NCBI GenBank assembly: GCA_900545015.1
Contig: UQXJ01000021.1
Location: 1 to 24,461 of the forward strand
Origin: an uncultured Mollicutes bacterium
GTDB lineage: Bacteria > Bacillota_I > Bacilli_A > RFN20 > CAG-826
DNA length: 24,461 nucleotides
Direction: 5' to 3'
Position 1 is the stretch's first letter. Each line of letters opens with the position of its first letter. The position numbers and the translations under genes are program-made. A model generated the notes under the pieces. It saw only the letters and a program-made list of their open reading frames with translations. It was not told where the DNA came from and did not search any database. Positions 7,401 through 16,274 of this stretch are shown piece after piece.

Positions 7401-8060
7401 ATAAATTTTTCCGCTTTGAGCAAAAAGTTTAGAATTATTGTTCTTTTCTACTTCTTTAATATATCCAAGACATTGAATTGTTCCTGTGTTAATTAGCTGT
7501 GAATTAGAATCCATTGTGAGTTCGCAATAAGCACCACTTGTGTGCCCGCTTAAACCCATATTTTCTTGTCCTAAAACACCACCAATATAAAGATTGCCTT
7601 TATTAGTTAATGTGACATTTTTAGCAATTTTAATTGAATTTTTTCTCCATTTAGCAACACTATTAGAATTAACATCAGCATAATAACCGCCACAATCATC
7701 AAACCATTTTGATGTGTCTTGCCCACTTTGCCTACCATTCCAAGTATTATTAGTGTTTTCAAAAGGAATACAAAGTGTAACACCACTTTTAATTTCTACC
7801 GATTTTCTAATTGTTGGATTCTTCCCAATGTATGTGTAAATAGTATCGCCACTTTTAGCGTTTTTTAAAGCGCCTTCAATTGTGTAATATTCTTTATTAT
7901 TTTGTGTAGCGTTAAAGCAAACAGGTTCGAGGTTAACATAATCAAGATTAAACATATCAAAAACATTCCAACTTGATAATCCAACCATAGTAAAAGAAAG
8001 GGTTAAAATTAAACCTAAAAATAGATAATTGTAAAGTTTACTGAAACTAAATCTATGCAT
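4449..8060 (-). CDS. large surface protein with InlB-like repeats and C-terminal Hint domain
   Basis: The protein has 1203 residues. A hydrophobic N-terminal segment (about 12-30) ends in M-V-G-L-S-S-W, the same signal type as the small secreted proteins of this operon. A long beta-rich region follows (to about 530). Then come several InlB/Flg_new-like units starting near 540, 622, 708 and 787, recognisable by strands such as I-N-Y-H-L-D-G-G and by S-G-W, Y-G-W-Y and I-G-W. From C969-A-A-C972 the sequence has the Hint/intein block: C-L-I-S-S-T-K-I-L-M-A-D, then D-V-K-Q-G-D-I-V, then D-E-H1045-G-F-F-D. The expected C-terminal His-Asn of splicing inteins is not evident, and about 100 more residues follow. 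Autocleavage or covalent attachment is more likely than splicing. The start overlaps the upstream gene by 8 nt (ATGCATAG), with AGGAG inside that gene. Confidence 0.85.
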   Translation of the reverse strand: MHRFSFSKLYNYLFLGLILTLSFTMVGLSSWNVFDMFNLDYVNLEPVCFNATQNNKEYYTIEGALKNAKSGDTIYTYIGKNPTIRKSVEIKSGVTLCIPFENTNNTWNGRQSGQDTSKWFDDCGGYYADVNSNSVAKWRKNSIKIAKNVTLTNKGNLYIGGVLGQENMGLSGHTSGAYCELTMDSNSQLINTGTIQCLGYIKEVEKNNNSKLFAQSGKIYSPFVVQDYKGGTSTVGTYQDGKITPFNVFSMPNIQVQSKFTYDSTLVGLVDLYTGATSILGYEIKPQHNATDINIIGKKSSLIMLADKNAYVETKYNSPKAEYTTNDDVSSTTMKFYGGASNGSMKMEVKVPVLGTKVVDTKFVLFPISYKYDISFYKGTYNFVTPIKLLNGSRLFIDNSANLNVNSDFIIYSQDFDDVGYSGLKYPSSKPHAELIANGSITYNKANGGLTQTLSTKADLSYIYENSSTLSISSREGYGVRERLVDFVFKCTKTVDETAKAKLETSTGSIIGNLERTVYVSEVGQDYFVKASNLGKYTINYHLDGGTVDGETATNDVITKEYPILKDKTKTLTDYALSSPKKRFYSFSGWKLASTTGESASGQEVKDGIILDVYASYELKKYSITYNVQYAEGLEISGKYQNTNPQDFTLENLPLTISKPTDGNLTFYGWYFKNDTSKETLEITEDMESVGYDDISVSGYFSDKTMCVIRFDANGHADYFENLASFNTVSSNPKTVILPESLYDNDSTKEFYLIGWEDPNGNIFNPDTYKAFGSDTLVLKAKWGNKFKLIYKDKDGNNTLSTRFARPNTSTQLLTADELDINDQNEYRESDKRVHRAIGWIFNGNSYGFGDYINVNSDIELKVNTIKVRDNIDNLSINIESGRNDTKKDISIIYANDGGQETTIATAYNADSNKNYANGIKINDILILRASDSRSFENEPTVIGATKLSGKSTEYKYVITDYSVSVSICAACLISSTKILMADLTTKDAIDVKQGDIVMTYNHFEGKLEPSAVIINDDADKEASDYDVLTLYFNDGNEISIVDEHGFFDMNMNKYVYITNSNYKEFIGHRFAKVDVNNNACSTSTSVLVSAKIHTENVKVCSPVSANNLNIVSDNMLSMAGGISGLFNIFDYEENSLKYDKNKMQEDINKYGLLTYEDFKDMMPEELYNVLPCQYMAVAVGKGLITWEQINLYYSKWKYQLIA

Positions 8061-8718
8061 TCTTTTCTCCTAAAGTTATATAAAGAGCAAGGTGAGAATT
8101 GTTATTCGTTTTATTAAGATAAGTATCATAAAACGATTTAAAATGCTCACCATTTGGTGAAATTTGGTAATCTAGACGCAATTCAAGAAATTCATTTTGA
8201 GAAGTTAAATTTTTAAAATCTAAAAATAAATTCTTTCCAATAAAACCATGAGAAATAGCTTCATTAGTTCCTGTATCTTTAAGCGTAGAATTTAAATACA
8301 TAAGTGGACCAGTTAGTTTCAAAGCACTTTCATTGCCTTTAGTTGCTCCTTCAAAAGTTAAATTTGAAACAACATAAACATCATCCGTTGCCACTTTTGT
8401 TTGTGCTTTTTTTAAATTGATTTTGATATCTACAGACATTGTACCAGTTGCACTTTTACTTGATAAACCTTGGTCATTTATAAAACCACCACTACTATAA
8501 AGCAATGGCTGTATACCACCGTTTTCTTTTGAATCATCAATGAAGATACAATCTTTAAAATCGCCATATGACCCGATTTCAATATTTAGATTCCCGTTGT
8601 CACCAGTTACACCACCACCTAAAGACCAGCTTGAAAAACCTATAGTAGCAAGTGATACTAATATAAGTCCGGCGATAGCAGTAATATGATTTGTAATTGA
8701 GTCTCTAAATTTCTTCAT
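8053..8718 (-). CDS. secreted protein with SipW-type signal peptide (seventh small substrate)
   Basis: The protein has 221 residues. After a short basic start, a hydrophobic stretch (about 15-33) ends in A-T-I-G-F-S-S-W-S-L-G-G-G, the G-[FL]-[AS]-x-W signature shared with the paralogs at 19168-24145. The mature part is beta-rich and opens with L-N-I-E-I-G-S-Y, like the first strand of the other family members. The W-G-x-x-F-G motif is absent; instead there is H-F-K-S-F-Y near the C-terminus. It is therefore a divergent member or a partner with the same export route. Its ribosome binding site is weak, and it overlaps the Hint gene by 8 nt, which points to coupled translation of the two. Confidence 0.75.
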   Translation of the reverse strand: MKKFRDSITNHITAIAGLILVSLATIGFSSWSLGGGVTGDNGNLNIEIGSYGDFKDCIFIDDSKENGGIQPLLYSSGGFINDQGLSSKSATGTMSVDIKINLKKAQTKVATDDVYVVSNLTFEGATKGNESALKLTGPLMYLNSTLKDTGTNEAISHGFIGKNLFLDFKNLTSQNEFLELRLDYQISPNGEHFKSFYDTYLNKTNNNSHLALYITLGEKNA

Positions 8719-8727
8719 TGTAAAAAA

Positions 8728-9864
8728 TTAAGCGTTAGCTTTCCAATTTGCGTATAATACTAAATCTTTATAAATTGGTGTAAGTGAAGTTAAGTGTCCA
8801 GCATTTGGATTGATTGAAGCATCCTTATCTGTCCACCAACCAGTAAATGTGTATCCAGTTCTATAGACTTCAAGTCTAGGATTGTCTAATTTAAAATATT
8901 CGCCATAATCACAAGTTAAAGTACGTGTTTCTTTATTATCATCAGCACTTGTGTATGTCCATTCGCCACCATTAATGTCGAATGTAACATTTAAAACTGT
9001 TGTTGAACCAGTTCCCTTCATTGAAAATAAAAGTGACCAGTTTCCATTAATCTTTTTATATACATCACCTGTTGATTCGTTTAAAAAGAAATCACCATCA
9101 TTACCAAGTGAATTTGTAGGTGAATTAGCACTACTCAACCATTTTGTTGTTTTTGGTCTTGGGAAACTGATGTCTTCTTTATAATCATCACTATAAGTAA
9201 CAGTAATTACATATGTATCTTCAGTTGATTTTTCTTCGTTATATACCATTGATGAAACTTGAACACCGTTTTTTCCATCTTTTACTTCAAAAGTAACTGG
9301 TGCGAGAGTTTCATCTGTAAATGTAACTGTAACTGTTGTGATATTTGTTTCGTCATCATGATTAGAAACCATGGATTTAATACCATTTCCATCTTTTCCA
9401 TCTATTCCTTTAGGAATTACGATTTCATCGCTTTCAGTATCGTTACTATATTTAAATTTAATAACGATGTTTCCTGTTGCTTCATCAGTTTTAACGTCAA
9501 CTCCAGTTACACTAACGCCATCATTTCCTTGAATTAAAGGAACACTAATGACAGTTGGTTTAATAGTTTTATCTGTATAAGTTATTGTAATTGTAACTTG
9601 AGTTCCATCTTCACTTTTTGTAGGAATAACTGATTCAATACCAACACCATTTTCACCAGAGATACCTTTAGGAATTTTAATTACCATAGGAGCTTGATCT
9701 TCATCATCAAAGATAATAGTTAAAATTTGATCACCATTCTCTTCTTTAGTGATGTTGTAGCTTTTAATCATGAAAGAATCGCTACCAAAAAATGTTGTAC
9801 AGCTTGATACACTTCCTAGTAAACATAAACTAGTTAATAATACTAAACTTCTTTTTCTAAACAT
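8728..9864 (-). CDS. repeat-rich surface lipoprotein with C-terminal InlB-type repeat
   Basis: The protein has 378 residues. A lipobox, V-S-S-C22, follows a classical signal peptide, so it should be lipid-anchored on the outer face of the membrane. Residues of about 30-240 are four to five degenerate units of roughly 45-50 residues with the theme G-x-x-G-x-G-I-x-S, then T-I-T-x-T-Y-T-D, then P-x-x-I-x-V-P, with short collagen-like G-x-x-G turns between units. A W-L-S-S...N-D-G-D-F-F-L-N...V-Y-K-K module follows (about 243-285). The C-terminus (about 290-378) is an InlB/Listeria-Bacteroides repeat with F-D-I-N-G-G and F-T-G-W-W. The ribosome binding site AGGAGG is strong. It shares the InlB module with the Hint protein two genes downstream. 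Confidence 0.85.
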   Translation of the reverse strand: MFRKRSLVLLTSLCLLGSVSSCTTFFGSDSFMIKSYNITKEENGDQILTIIFDDEDQAPMVIKIPKGISGENGVGIESVIPTKSEDGTQVTITITYTDKTIKPTVISVPLIQGNDGVSVTGVDVKTDEATGNIVIKFKYSNDTESDEIVIPKGIDGKDGNGIKSMVSNHDDETNITTVTVTFTDETLAPVTFEVKDGKNGVQVSSMVYNEEKSTEDTYVITVTYSDDYKEDISFPRPKTTKWLSSANSPTNSLGNDGDFFLNESTGDVYKKINGNWSLLFSMKGTGSTTVLNVTFDINGGEWTYTSADDNKETRTLTCDYGEYFKLDNPRLEVYRTGYTFTGWWTDKDASINPNAGHLTSLTPIYKDLVLYANWKANA

Positions 9865-9875
9865 ACATATACCTC

Positions 9876-12425
9876 CTAGGCATTTTTAATTAATTCATTA
9901 ATTTCTGGTGATTTATCAAACAATTTAGGTGAAGATGATTCACTTTTATCATTTGTAACAAATTTAAATGGATTGAATCCAATTGCAAATAAGACACATT
10001 CTTTAAGCATACTTGTGATTTTATCAGTGCTTCCCATATGCTTTAAATTATATTTTAATACATCAACGCTCATAGAATCACTATAAGTATTTAAATCAGT
10101 AGTTAAATCGCATTTAACCGTACTTAAATTCTTACCGCCACCATACCAAGCAATCTCTGTATTTAAATATTCTTCGTTATCTTTTGAATAAATATATCCA
10201 AGTTCTTTTGCCATTTCTTTTAAGATTGTTTTCATAGGGAAGATATCATCAACTGTAATAACTGTATCTTTTCCTAGTTGAGTTAAGAAACTTGAAATGA
10301 TTTGTTCAACAAGGCAGTTTACATCAATTTCTTCAATTCTTTTAAAGTCATAGAACTTAGTTGTTCCGCTAAGTGTTAATTCAACTGGAGCACTTGTTCC
10401 ACCTATTTTATCAGGATTTGAACCATTAAATAATGATGATAATAAACCACTAACCATACTAGGATATGCGTTATATAAGAAGCATCCATTGAATAATGAT
10501 TCAAGCGCAATACTAAATATTCCTGAATCTCCAAATAATGTATCTTTTACATTAATTTTAGCTGCATAGTTTATTGAGCCATCACTATTAATATATTTAG
10601 ATGCGTTATCCAAATATTCTTGTGATTTATTAAGTGTGTTATATAAATCATTTTCATTAATAGTAGAATCACCATTTAAAAGCTTTGTGTAATAAGTATC
10701 AGCAACTGCGTTTGTGTTGCTATCGTTTGTCGCTGTATTAAAGTAATTTGTAAATGTATCGCTTACTTTAACTGAGCCTTCATTGATTTCAATTTTTCTT
10801 GATTCATCATATTTTGAATATGAATTAGAACCAACCATTAAATTAAATTCAGCGCTTCTTCTTAAAATTGAATTATTAATTAAAAGTCCATCTGTATCAA
10901 ATGCTCTAACAATGTTTTTAGCATTACTCATTACTGAGTTTTTAAGTGTGTTATTTGTGCCTTTAATATTAATACAAGTTCCAACAAAGTTAAGATTTGC
11001 TCTATTGATGTTTTCATCAATGTTTTGAATTCTTAAATCATTTAATGTGATGTTATTTCCATCAATATATAAAGCACTGTTATCTTCGCCATACGCTTTA
11101 ACTAAGCTTTCATTTTCTGGATCACCAATTGAAACAAATGCTAGCGGACCAAGGAAGACATCACCTTTAGTAGAACCATCAGATCTAGTTGGTTTTAATC
11201 TTTTTAAATTTTGATCGACTGTAGCATAACGAGGAAATGCTAATTCATTAGTATTAATTGAATAACCATTACCATAAAAATCTTTTTGTACATGGATTCC
11301 TGTTGCTATTCTTATTGAATATTTATCTTTTGTATCAGGATTCTTATTTAATAAATCTAAATATTCATGGTTATATGAAGTTTCATATGAATAGACTTCA
11401 TTTTCAAATGAGAATGAATTATTTTTAAAATCATAATGACCAAATAATTCAGTGTTATTGTCTTTTTTCTTTTCTGTTGGGACATATGTTATAAAGCCAT
11501 TTTCTTTAGCTTGCTCTAAATTTAAACCTTTTACATTAGGAAGAACTGTAACTTCTCCTTCATATACGTCTTTTAATGAACCTAAATTAACTTGTAAAAC
11601 AACTTTTTCGCCTTTTTCACTATAGTTTGTTGCATAAAGTAAATCGTCGTAATTATAGACATTAACTGCTCCATCAATGACTTTAATTGTGTATTTTCCT
11701 TTAAGATATGGTTTTTCTACACTTCTTAAGGTGAAATATGAATCAAGTAAATTTCCATCACTATCTTTTAAAGCACTTTTAATTGTTACTTCGTTTTTTG
11801 TAGCGTCATAACTAATATTTTGTGATGTTTCTTCATATACGAGTTCAACAGCTTGAGATACATTACCTGCGCCAAGTACACTAGGCACAACTCTAAATTT
11901 AGCATTTATTTTAGAAGGTGTTTTTGTTTTATCAGCCTCACCTTCATATTTATAATCAAATTCACCATAATATTTTGTTTTATCTATTTTATTTGATGAA
12001 GCTTTACGAGTTGGGTTAATGATAACAGCACCATTATCATAAATTACAGCATCAAATTCATTACGAACTGTTTTCTTTTCGTTGCTACAAATGATTTTTG
12101 TTGAACCTTCTTTTTTAGCATATAAATAGAATTTTTCATTTTCTTTTTTAATATCAATTAAGCCAGTTCCTGCTTCTTCATTAGTATCTTCATACCAAAT
12201 AAGATCATTTCCACTAGCTAAAATTAAATTAGAATCAATGATTGGTTCAGCTTCAAGAAGATATGGTTCTTCTCTAATTTTAAAACCTTCCGTTTCATTA
12301 TATTTCCATTTAATTCCAGTGATATCACTAGCAACTGTAATATTTAAAACAATAATAGAAACAAAAGATAATAAACCAATTAAAAATGGAATAATAAGAA
12401 GGATTACAAGAGTCTTTTTCTTCAT
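9876..12425 (-). CDS. membrane-anchored extracellular protein, beta-helix-like region
   Basis: The protein has 849 residues. One N-terminal hydrophobic segment (about 5-32) acts as an uncleaved anchor or signal, and nearly all the rest should be extracytoplasmic. The N-terminal half is beta-rich with Ig-like strand patterns. Around residues 440-560 there are short repeats such as N-N-I-T-L-N-D-L-R-I-Q-N, N-T-L-K-N-S-V-M-S-N and D-G-L-L-I-N-N-S-I-L, the rhythm of right-handed parallel beta-helices. The C-terminal third is helical and lacks a sorting signal. It begins directly after the ABC permease, with GGAGGT overlapping that gene's end, so it is likely a partner of the exporter. No catalytic residues are identifiable. 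Confidence 0.75.
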   Translation of the reverse strand: MKKKTLVILLIIPFLIGLLSFVSIIVLNITVASDITGIKWKYNETEGFKIREEPYLLEAEPIIDSNLILASGNDLIWYEDTNEEAGTGLIDIKKENEKFYLYAKKEGSTKIICSNEKKTVRNEFDAVIYDNGAVIINPTRKASSNKIDKTKYYGEFDYKYEGEADKTKTPSKINAKFRVVPSVLGAGNVSQAVELVYEETSQNISYDATKNEVTIKSALKDSDGNLLDSYFTLRSVEKPYLKGKYTIKVIDGAVNVYNYDDLLYATNYSEKGEKVVLQVNLGSLKDVYEGEVTVLPNVKGLNLEQAKENGFITYVPTEKKKDNNTELFGHYDFKNNSFSFENEVYSYETSYNHEYLDLLNKNPDTKDKYSIRIATGIHVQKDFYGNGYSINTNELAFPRYATVDQNLKRLKPTRSDGSTKGDVFLGPLAFVSIGDPENESLVKAYGEDNSALYIDGNNITLNDLRIQNIDENINRANLNFVGTCINIKGTNNTLKNSVMSNAKNIVRAFDTDGLLINNSILRRSAEFNLMVGSNSYSKYDESRKIEINEGSVKVSDTFTNYFNTATNDSNTNAVADTYYTKLLNGDSTINENDLYNTLNKSQEYLDNASKYINSDGSINYAAKINVKDTLFGDSGIFSIALESLFNGCFLYNAYPSMVSGLLSSLFNGSNPDKIGGTSAPVELTLSGTTKFYDFKRIEEIDVNCLVEQIISSFLTQLGKDTVITVDDIFPMKTILKEMAKELGYIYSKDNEEYLNTEIAWYGGGKNLSTVKCDLTTDLNTYSDSMSVDVLKYNLKHMGSTDKITSMLKECVLFAIGFNPFKFVTNDKSESSSPKLFDKSPEINELIKNA

Positions 12426-12426
12426 A

Positions 12427-14037
12427 TTAATTTACCTCCATTTTATTAAATGCTTTTTCATATTGCTTATTTAAGCGAATAAAGCAAGGAATGAGTAAAC
12501 ATACACTCATTAAAATTAAAACAGTGTAATTTATAATAGCATTAACACCTAAATAACTCATTAATGATTGGAATACGAGTAAGATACATGGGAAAACAAG
12601 TGAAATTAATGAATTAAGGTAACTAATTTTATATTTAGTTGCTCCTTTATCATGCATATCAAAGATAATTCCATATAAATTAGTAAAGACAATTAAAATT
12701 AATCCAATAATTAATGAAACAAAGAAAACAACTGTTGTTATTTCTTTACTCGCAAATAAAACAATTAAAGTAACAATTAAACTTAAACTAGAAAGAGCTA
12801 AAGGTGCTAAAACTTTAGCATAGATTTGTTTCGTTATTGAAACTGGTAAATATTTAATAATTTGAATACATTTTTCTTCTCGCGTAATTGAAAGTGATGC
12901 ACTAGCATTAATAACACTACTAAAAAGTAAAATTAAAGTAATGTTGATTCCATTAATAATTTCAGGGAAATAAATTAAGAAGATTCTTAAATTCCCGTAA
13001 ATTATTGCATTTAAACTAGAAATAACAACATAGCTTAAAAATGGAGCCATAATAAGTAAAGAAGTATAACTAAATACATTTGCTGAATCTTTAAATAAAA
13101 GATCAAATTCTTTTTTAACTAAAGCTTTAAATGGTTTTAAAACTTTAATTTGTTTCTTTACTTTTTTATTTAAGTTACCATCATTATTGATTTCTTTTTT
13201 ATTAAGCATTTTATAAAATGCTGCACTTACGTTATAACCAACTACAGCAATAAGTAAAACACCACCAATTACAAAACACATATTTGAAATAGAATTAATT
13301 GAATTAACAATTGGATTAAATATGTTATTAATTGGATAAAAATACTTAACTGCATTATGTAATGCATCAATGAAGTCTTTATTAAAGACACCTCCAATTG
13401 ATGAATTATTTAATGCATTAAGGAATAAATTTAAAACAAATTGATATGCGTAGCAAAGTAAAATAACAGAAATTAAAGCAACAATGAACTGAGCAATATC
13501 GCTTGTTTTAATTAATTTATATAAGATTTCATAAAGTGGTAAAAGAATTAAAGTAATTCCCATATTAAATATGCCAATAATAAAAGGATATAAAAGTGAA
13601 AATATATAAAAATATGGCATATATCCATTAATATAAGCAAAAGCCATGAGGAGTGGGGTAGAAATACAAAGATTTAAAGCTACTTCTTTTAAATAAATGA
13701 ATGTAACTTTACTAAAAATAATTGTTGATTCACTTATTGGAAGAGGGAATAAAAGTCTTTTATCTTCTTTATTAAATAAAACTTTACTTGCTTTAAATAA
13801 ACTTGAAGCAATTGAAATAAGCATCATTATAAATAAGAAGAAAATTAAGAAATCATATGTTCCATAACTTGAATATTCTGTTATTTTCTTATCAAGTGAT
13901 AAGAAAATGTAGACTTCTAAAGCAATGAATAGTCCAACAAAAATTAATTTTAAAAGAATACTAAAAATACTAGCAAGTTTATTTTCGCTTACTATTCTTT
14001 CGTTTTTAAATTCTTTATAAATTAATTCAATAAACAC
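12427..14037 (-). CDS. ABC exporter permease
   Basis: The protein has 536 residues with many hydrophobic spans, roughly ten to twelve, arranged as two similar halves separated by a basic loop near residues 280-310. This resembles ABC-2-type exporter permeases. The start is a GTG (14035-14037) that overlaps the ATPase stop codon by one base (TAGTG), so translation is coupled and the two proteins should form one transporter. The substrate is not evident. The position between the AAA+ pair and the anchored surface proteins suggests a role in exporting or organising envelope components. There is no extracellular MacB-type domain. Confidence 0.88.
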   Translation of the reverse strand: MFIELIYKEFKNERIVSENKLASIFSILLKLIFVGLFIALEVYIFLSLDKKITEYSSYGTYDFLIFFLFIMMLISIASSLFKASKVLFNKEDKRLLFPLPISESTIIFSKVTFIYLKEVALNLCISTPLLMAFAYINGYMPYFYIFSLLYPFIIGIFNMGITLILLPLYEILYKLIKTSDIAQFIVALISVILLCYAYQFVLNLFLNALNNSSIGGVFNKDFIDALHNAVKYFYPINNIFNPIVNSINSISNMCFVIGGVLLIAVVGYNVSAAFYKMLNKKEINNDGNLNKKVKKQIKVLKPFKALVKKEFDLLFKDSANVFSYTSLLIMAPFLSYVVISSLNAIIYGNLRIFLIYFPEIINGINITLILLFSSVINASASLSITREEKCIQIIKYLPVSITKQIYAKVLAPLALSSLSLIVTLIVLFASKEITTVVFFVSLIIGLILIVFTNLYGIIFDMHDKGATKYKISYLNSLISLVFPCILLVFQSLMSYLGVNAIINYTVLILMSVCLLIPCFIRLNKQYEKAFNKMEVN

Positions 14038-14840
14038 TAACGAACATCCTCTCCATAAATCTTAAAGAATAATTTTGATAATTCTTTTCTTTTAAGTGGT
14101 TCTTTATTAAAGTCAAGTGTCATAGCAACTTTCCCGTCATTAATGATAGCGACTCTATCACACACTTTACTAACAAGTTCAATGTTATGAGATGTAATAA
14201 AGACAGTTTTACCAAATCTAGCAAAGTCTTTAATCATCTTAAGTAATACTTCATAAACCATAATATCAAGACCAACTGTTGGTTCATCAAGAATCCAAAT
14301 CTTAGGATTATGAATTAAAGATGCCATTAAACAGATCTTTTGTTTCATACCATGAGAATATTCTTTGATTTTACGGTTCATATCAATTGTATTTAAACCA
14401 AATTTTTTAGTTAAAAAATCATAGTTTTTGTTAAATGAAGATTGAAGCATACCATAGCTTGATGCAATAAACTGAAGATATTCATTTCCTGTCATCATTT
14501 CATAAGTTACAGGTTCACTAGGAACGTAACCAATATTCATTTTGACTTCTAAGCTATCTTTTTTATTGTCTTTATTTAAAACGAGGATATGACCTGAATC
14601 ATAATCTTTTAAACCAACAAGACAATCAATGGTTGTTGATTTACCAATACCATTTTTACCAATAAAGCCAAAAACTTCACCTTTTTTAACATTAAGGTTT
14701 AAGCCTTTTAAGACTTCTTTTTTACCATAACTCTTATATAAATCTTTAATTTCAATAACGTAGTCTGATAAATCAGGAGCTTTGATTTCAAGTTCTGAAT
14801 CATTTAATTCAGTTTCATTAATATTTTTGTTTTCTTCCAT
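14037..14840 (-). CDS. ABC transporter ATP-binding protein
   Basis: The protein has 267 residues. It has Walker A G-K-N-G-I-G-K-S-T (61-69), a signature segment Y-S-H-G-M-K-Q (161-167), Walker B W-I-L-D-E-P (182-187), D-loop G-L-D and switch H218 in T-S-H-N. The signature departs from L-S-G-G-Q in the way common among ABC-2 exporter ATPases. An acidic 25-residue N-terminal extension precedes the usual domain start. The ribosome binding site AGGAG overlaps the end of the preceding gene. It powers the permease encoded immediately downstream. Confidence 0.95.
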   Translation of the reverse strand: MEENKNINETELNDSELEIKAPDLSDYVIEIKDLYKSYGKKEVLKGLNLNVKKGEVFGFIGKNGIGKSTTIDCLVGLKDYDSGHILVLNKDNKKDSLEVKMNIGYVPSEPVTYEMMTGNEYLQFIASSYGMLQSSFNKNYDFLTKKFGLNTIDMNRKIKEYSHGMKQKICLMASLIHNPKIWILDEPTVGLDIMVYEVLLKMIKDFARFGKTVFITSHNIELVSKVCDRVAIINDGKVAMTLDFNKEPLKRKELSKLFFKIYGEDVR

Positions 14841-14842
14841 AA

Positions 14843-16270
14843 TTATCTCCTAAAAGATTTTATCCATACTAAATTATCATCATTAACATTAATTAATGAG
14901 AAACTTGAGTTACAGTTTTCACATCTATATGTTGAACCATCAAATCTAATTTCTTCAGCTCCACATACAGGGCAACGAGATGAATATACTTCTTCATTTG
15001 CTTTAAAGAGCATTGATAAAGATAAAACAAGATTTTTAAATAATAATTCATGGTTATCTTTATAAATTGAAAGCGTTAATACACTATTAAAGTTATGTAA
15101 GAAGTTAGAATGAGTAAAGATAATTGCGTTATTAACTTTTTCTTCACTCTTTATTTTCTTTTTAAGTATTGCTTCGTTTTCAGCGTTATATTTATAACTT
15201 GTTAAAACGTAATATCTAGCAATTGCGTCTTCTTCTACTTTAACATCACTTCTAATTGCTTTATTTATGAAGTGAGATTCTAAATAAAACGCATGATCAT
15301 TTGTATCTTCTTTAACTAAATAACTAAAGATTCCTTTTTTAAATGAGAAATCTTTAAATCTGAGTCTTCCTGATTCATCAATATAAAGTGATGAATCTTT
15401 AGATAAACGTGTATTTCCTACATTAATCCTAGCAAGGTAGCTAATGAAATTTACTATAACATAGTTATAGTAATAAGTATCAAACAAAGATAAATCATCT
15501 TTTCTAACCTCGTAATTTGCTTTATAGAATCTATAGCAATAACTATAAAGTTCATCATGAATTAAGATGTTTGTAGGTAAGATATCTTTTGTTAAGCATT
15601 TACCTTTATTTGTTTTATAAAATTCTGTTGTTTTAATGTTTTTAATTTTTCTATTTAATGATTTTAAAACACTATAAATTTTATTGGCGTTACCTTTTTG
15701 AACATTAAAGACATTTTCATAAGGGTAACCAAATTCTTTAAATTCATTTAGAATTGAGTGCTTACCATAACTTATTCCACTTATTTCAAAATTTTCTTCG
15801 ATACTATCTACAAGTGGCGTTACATCAACTAATAATTCTTTAATTTCATAGTGTAATAAATCAACTAAATAACTAATAAAACTATTTTCATAAGTTAAAA
15901 GTGTATCGATATTTTCATAGTTATGAACGTATTCAGGAGTCATGGTGCCACGTTTATTTTTCCATAATTTTGAATCTCTAACAGTTTCAAAAAATGAAGG
16001 TGTATCAAGTTTTCCACTAAGTTCACTACGAAGAACGATTTCTTTTATATCTGTTTTAATATGTGGTTTATAAACAATAGATGTAATTTTATCAAGAACT
16101 GTCTTTAACTCGCTAGCACGAGTTAAAGTTTCTTCATAATCAAATTTAGTAATAAATTTAATTTTGTCTTCTTTTAAGATTTCAGTAAGGTCAAGAAAAC
16201 TCATGTTAGCTTTTACTTTTTTAGCTAACTTTTTATTAAAAGTAACAATGAAGTTTTCTTTTTTTACCAT
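14843..16270 (-). CDS. DUF2357-like cytoplasmic protein with C-terminal zinc ribbon
   Basis: The protein has 475 residues with no signal peptide or membrane span. The central part has Y-E-N-I-D-T-L-L-T-Y-E-N-S-F-I-S-Y and later Y-Y-N-Y-V-I-V-N-F-I-S-Y. These resemble the helical E-N-x-F and paired-helix segments of DUF2357 proteins, which are often encoded beside McrB-like AAA+ ATPases. I cannot identify a PD-(D/E)xK nuclease core. At the C-terminus C433-x2-C436 and C450-x2-C453 form a zinc ribbon. It starts four bases after the AAA+ gene, so it is very likely the partner of that ATPase. The DUF2357 assignment is tentative. Confidence 0.6.
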   Translation of the reverse strand: MVKKENFIVTFNKKLAKKVKANMSFLDLTEILKEDKIKFITKFDYEETLTRASELKTVLDKITSIVYKPHIKTDIKEIVLRSELSGKLDTPSFFETVRDSKLWKNKRGTMTPEYVHNYENIDTLLTYENSFISYLVDLLHYEIKELLVDVTPLVDSIEENFEISGISYGKHSILNEFKEFGYPYENVFNVQKGNANKIYSVLKSLNRKIKNIKTTEFYKTNKGKCLTKDILPTNILIHDELYSYCYRFYKANYEVRKDDLSLFDTYYYNYVIVNFISYLARINVGNTRLSKDSSLYIDESGRLRFKDFSFKKGIFSYLVKEDTNDHAFYLESHFINKAIRSDVKVEEDAIARYYVLTSYKYNAENEAILKKKIKSEEKVNNAIIFTHSNFLHNFNSVLTLSIYKDNHELLFKNLVLSLSMLFKANEEVYSSRCPVCGAEEIRFDGSTYRCENCNSSFSLINVNDDNLVWIKSFRR

Positions 16271-16274
16271 AGGA

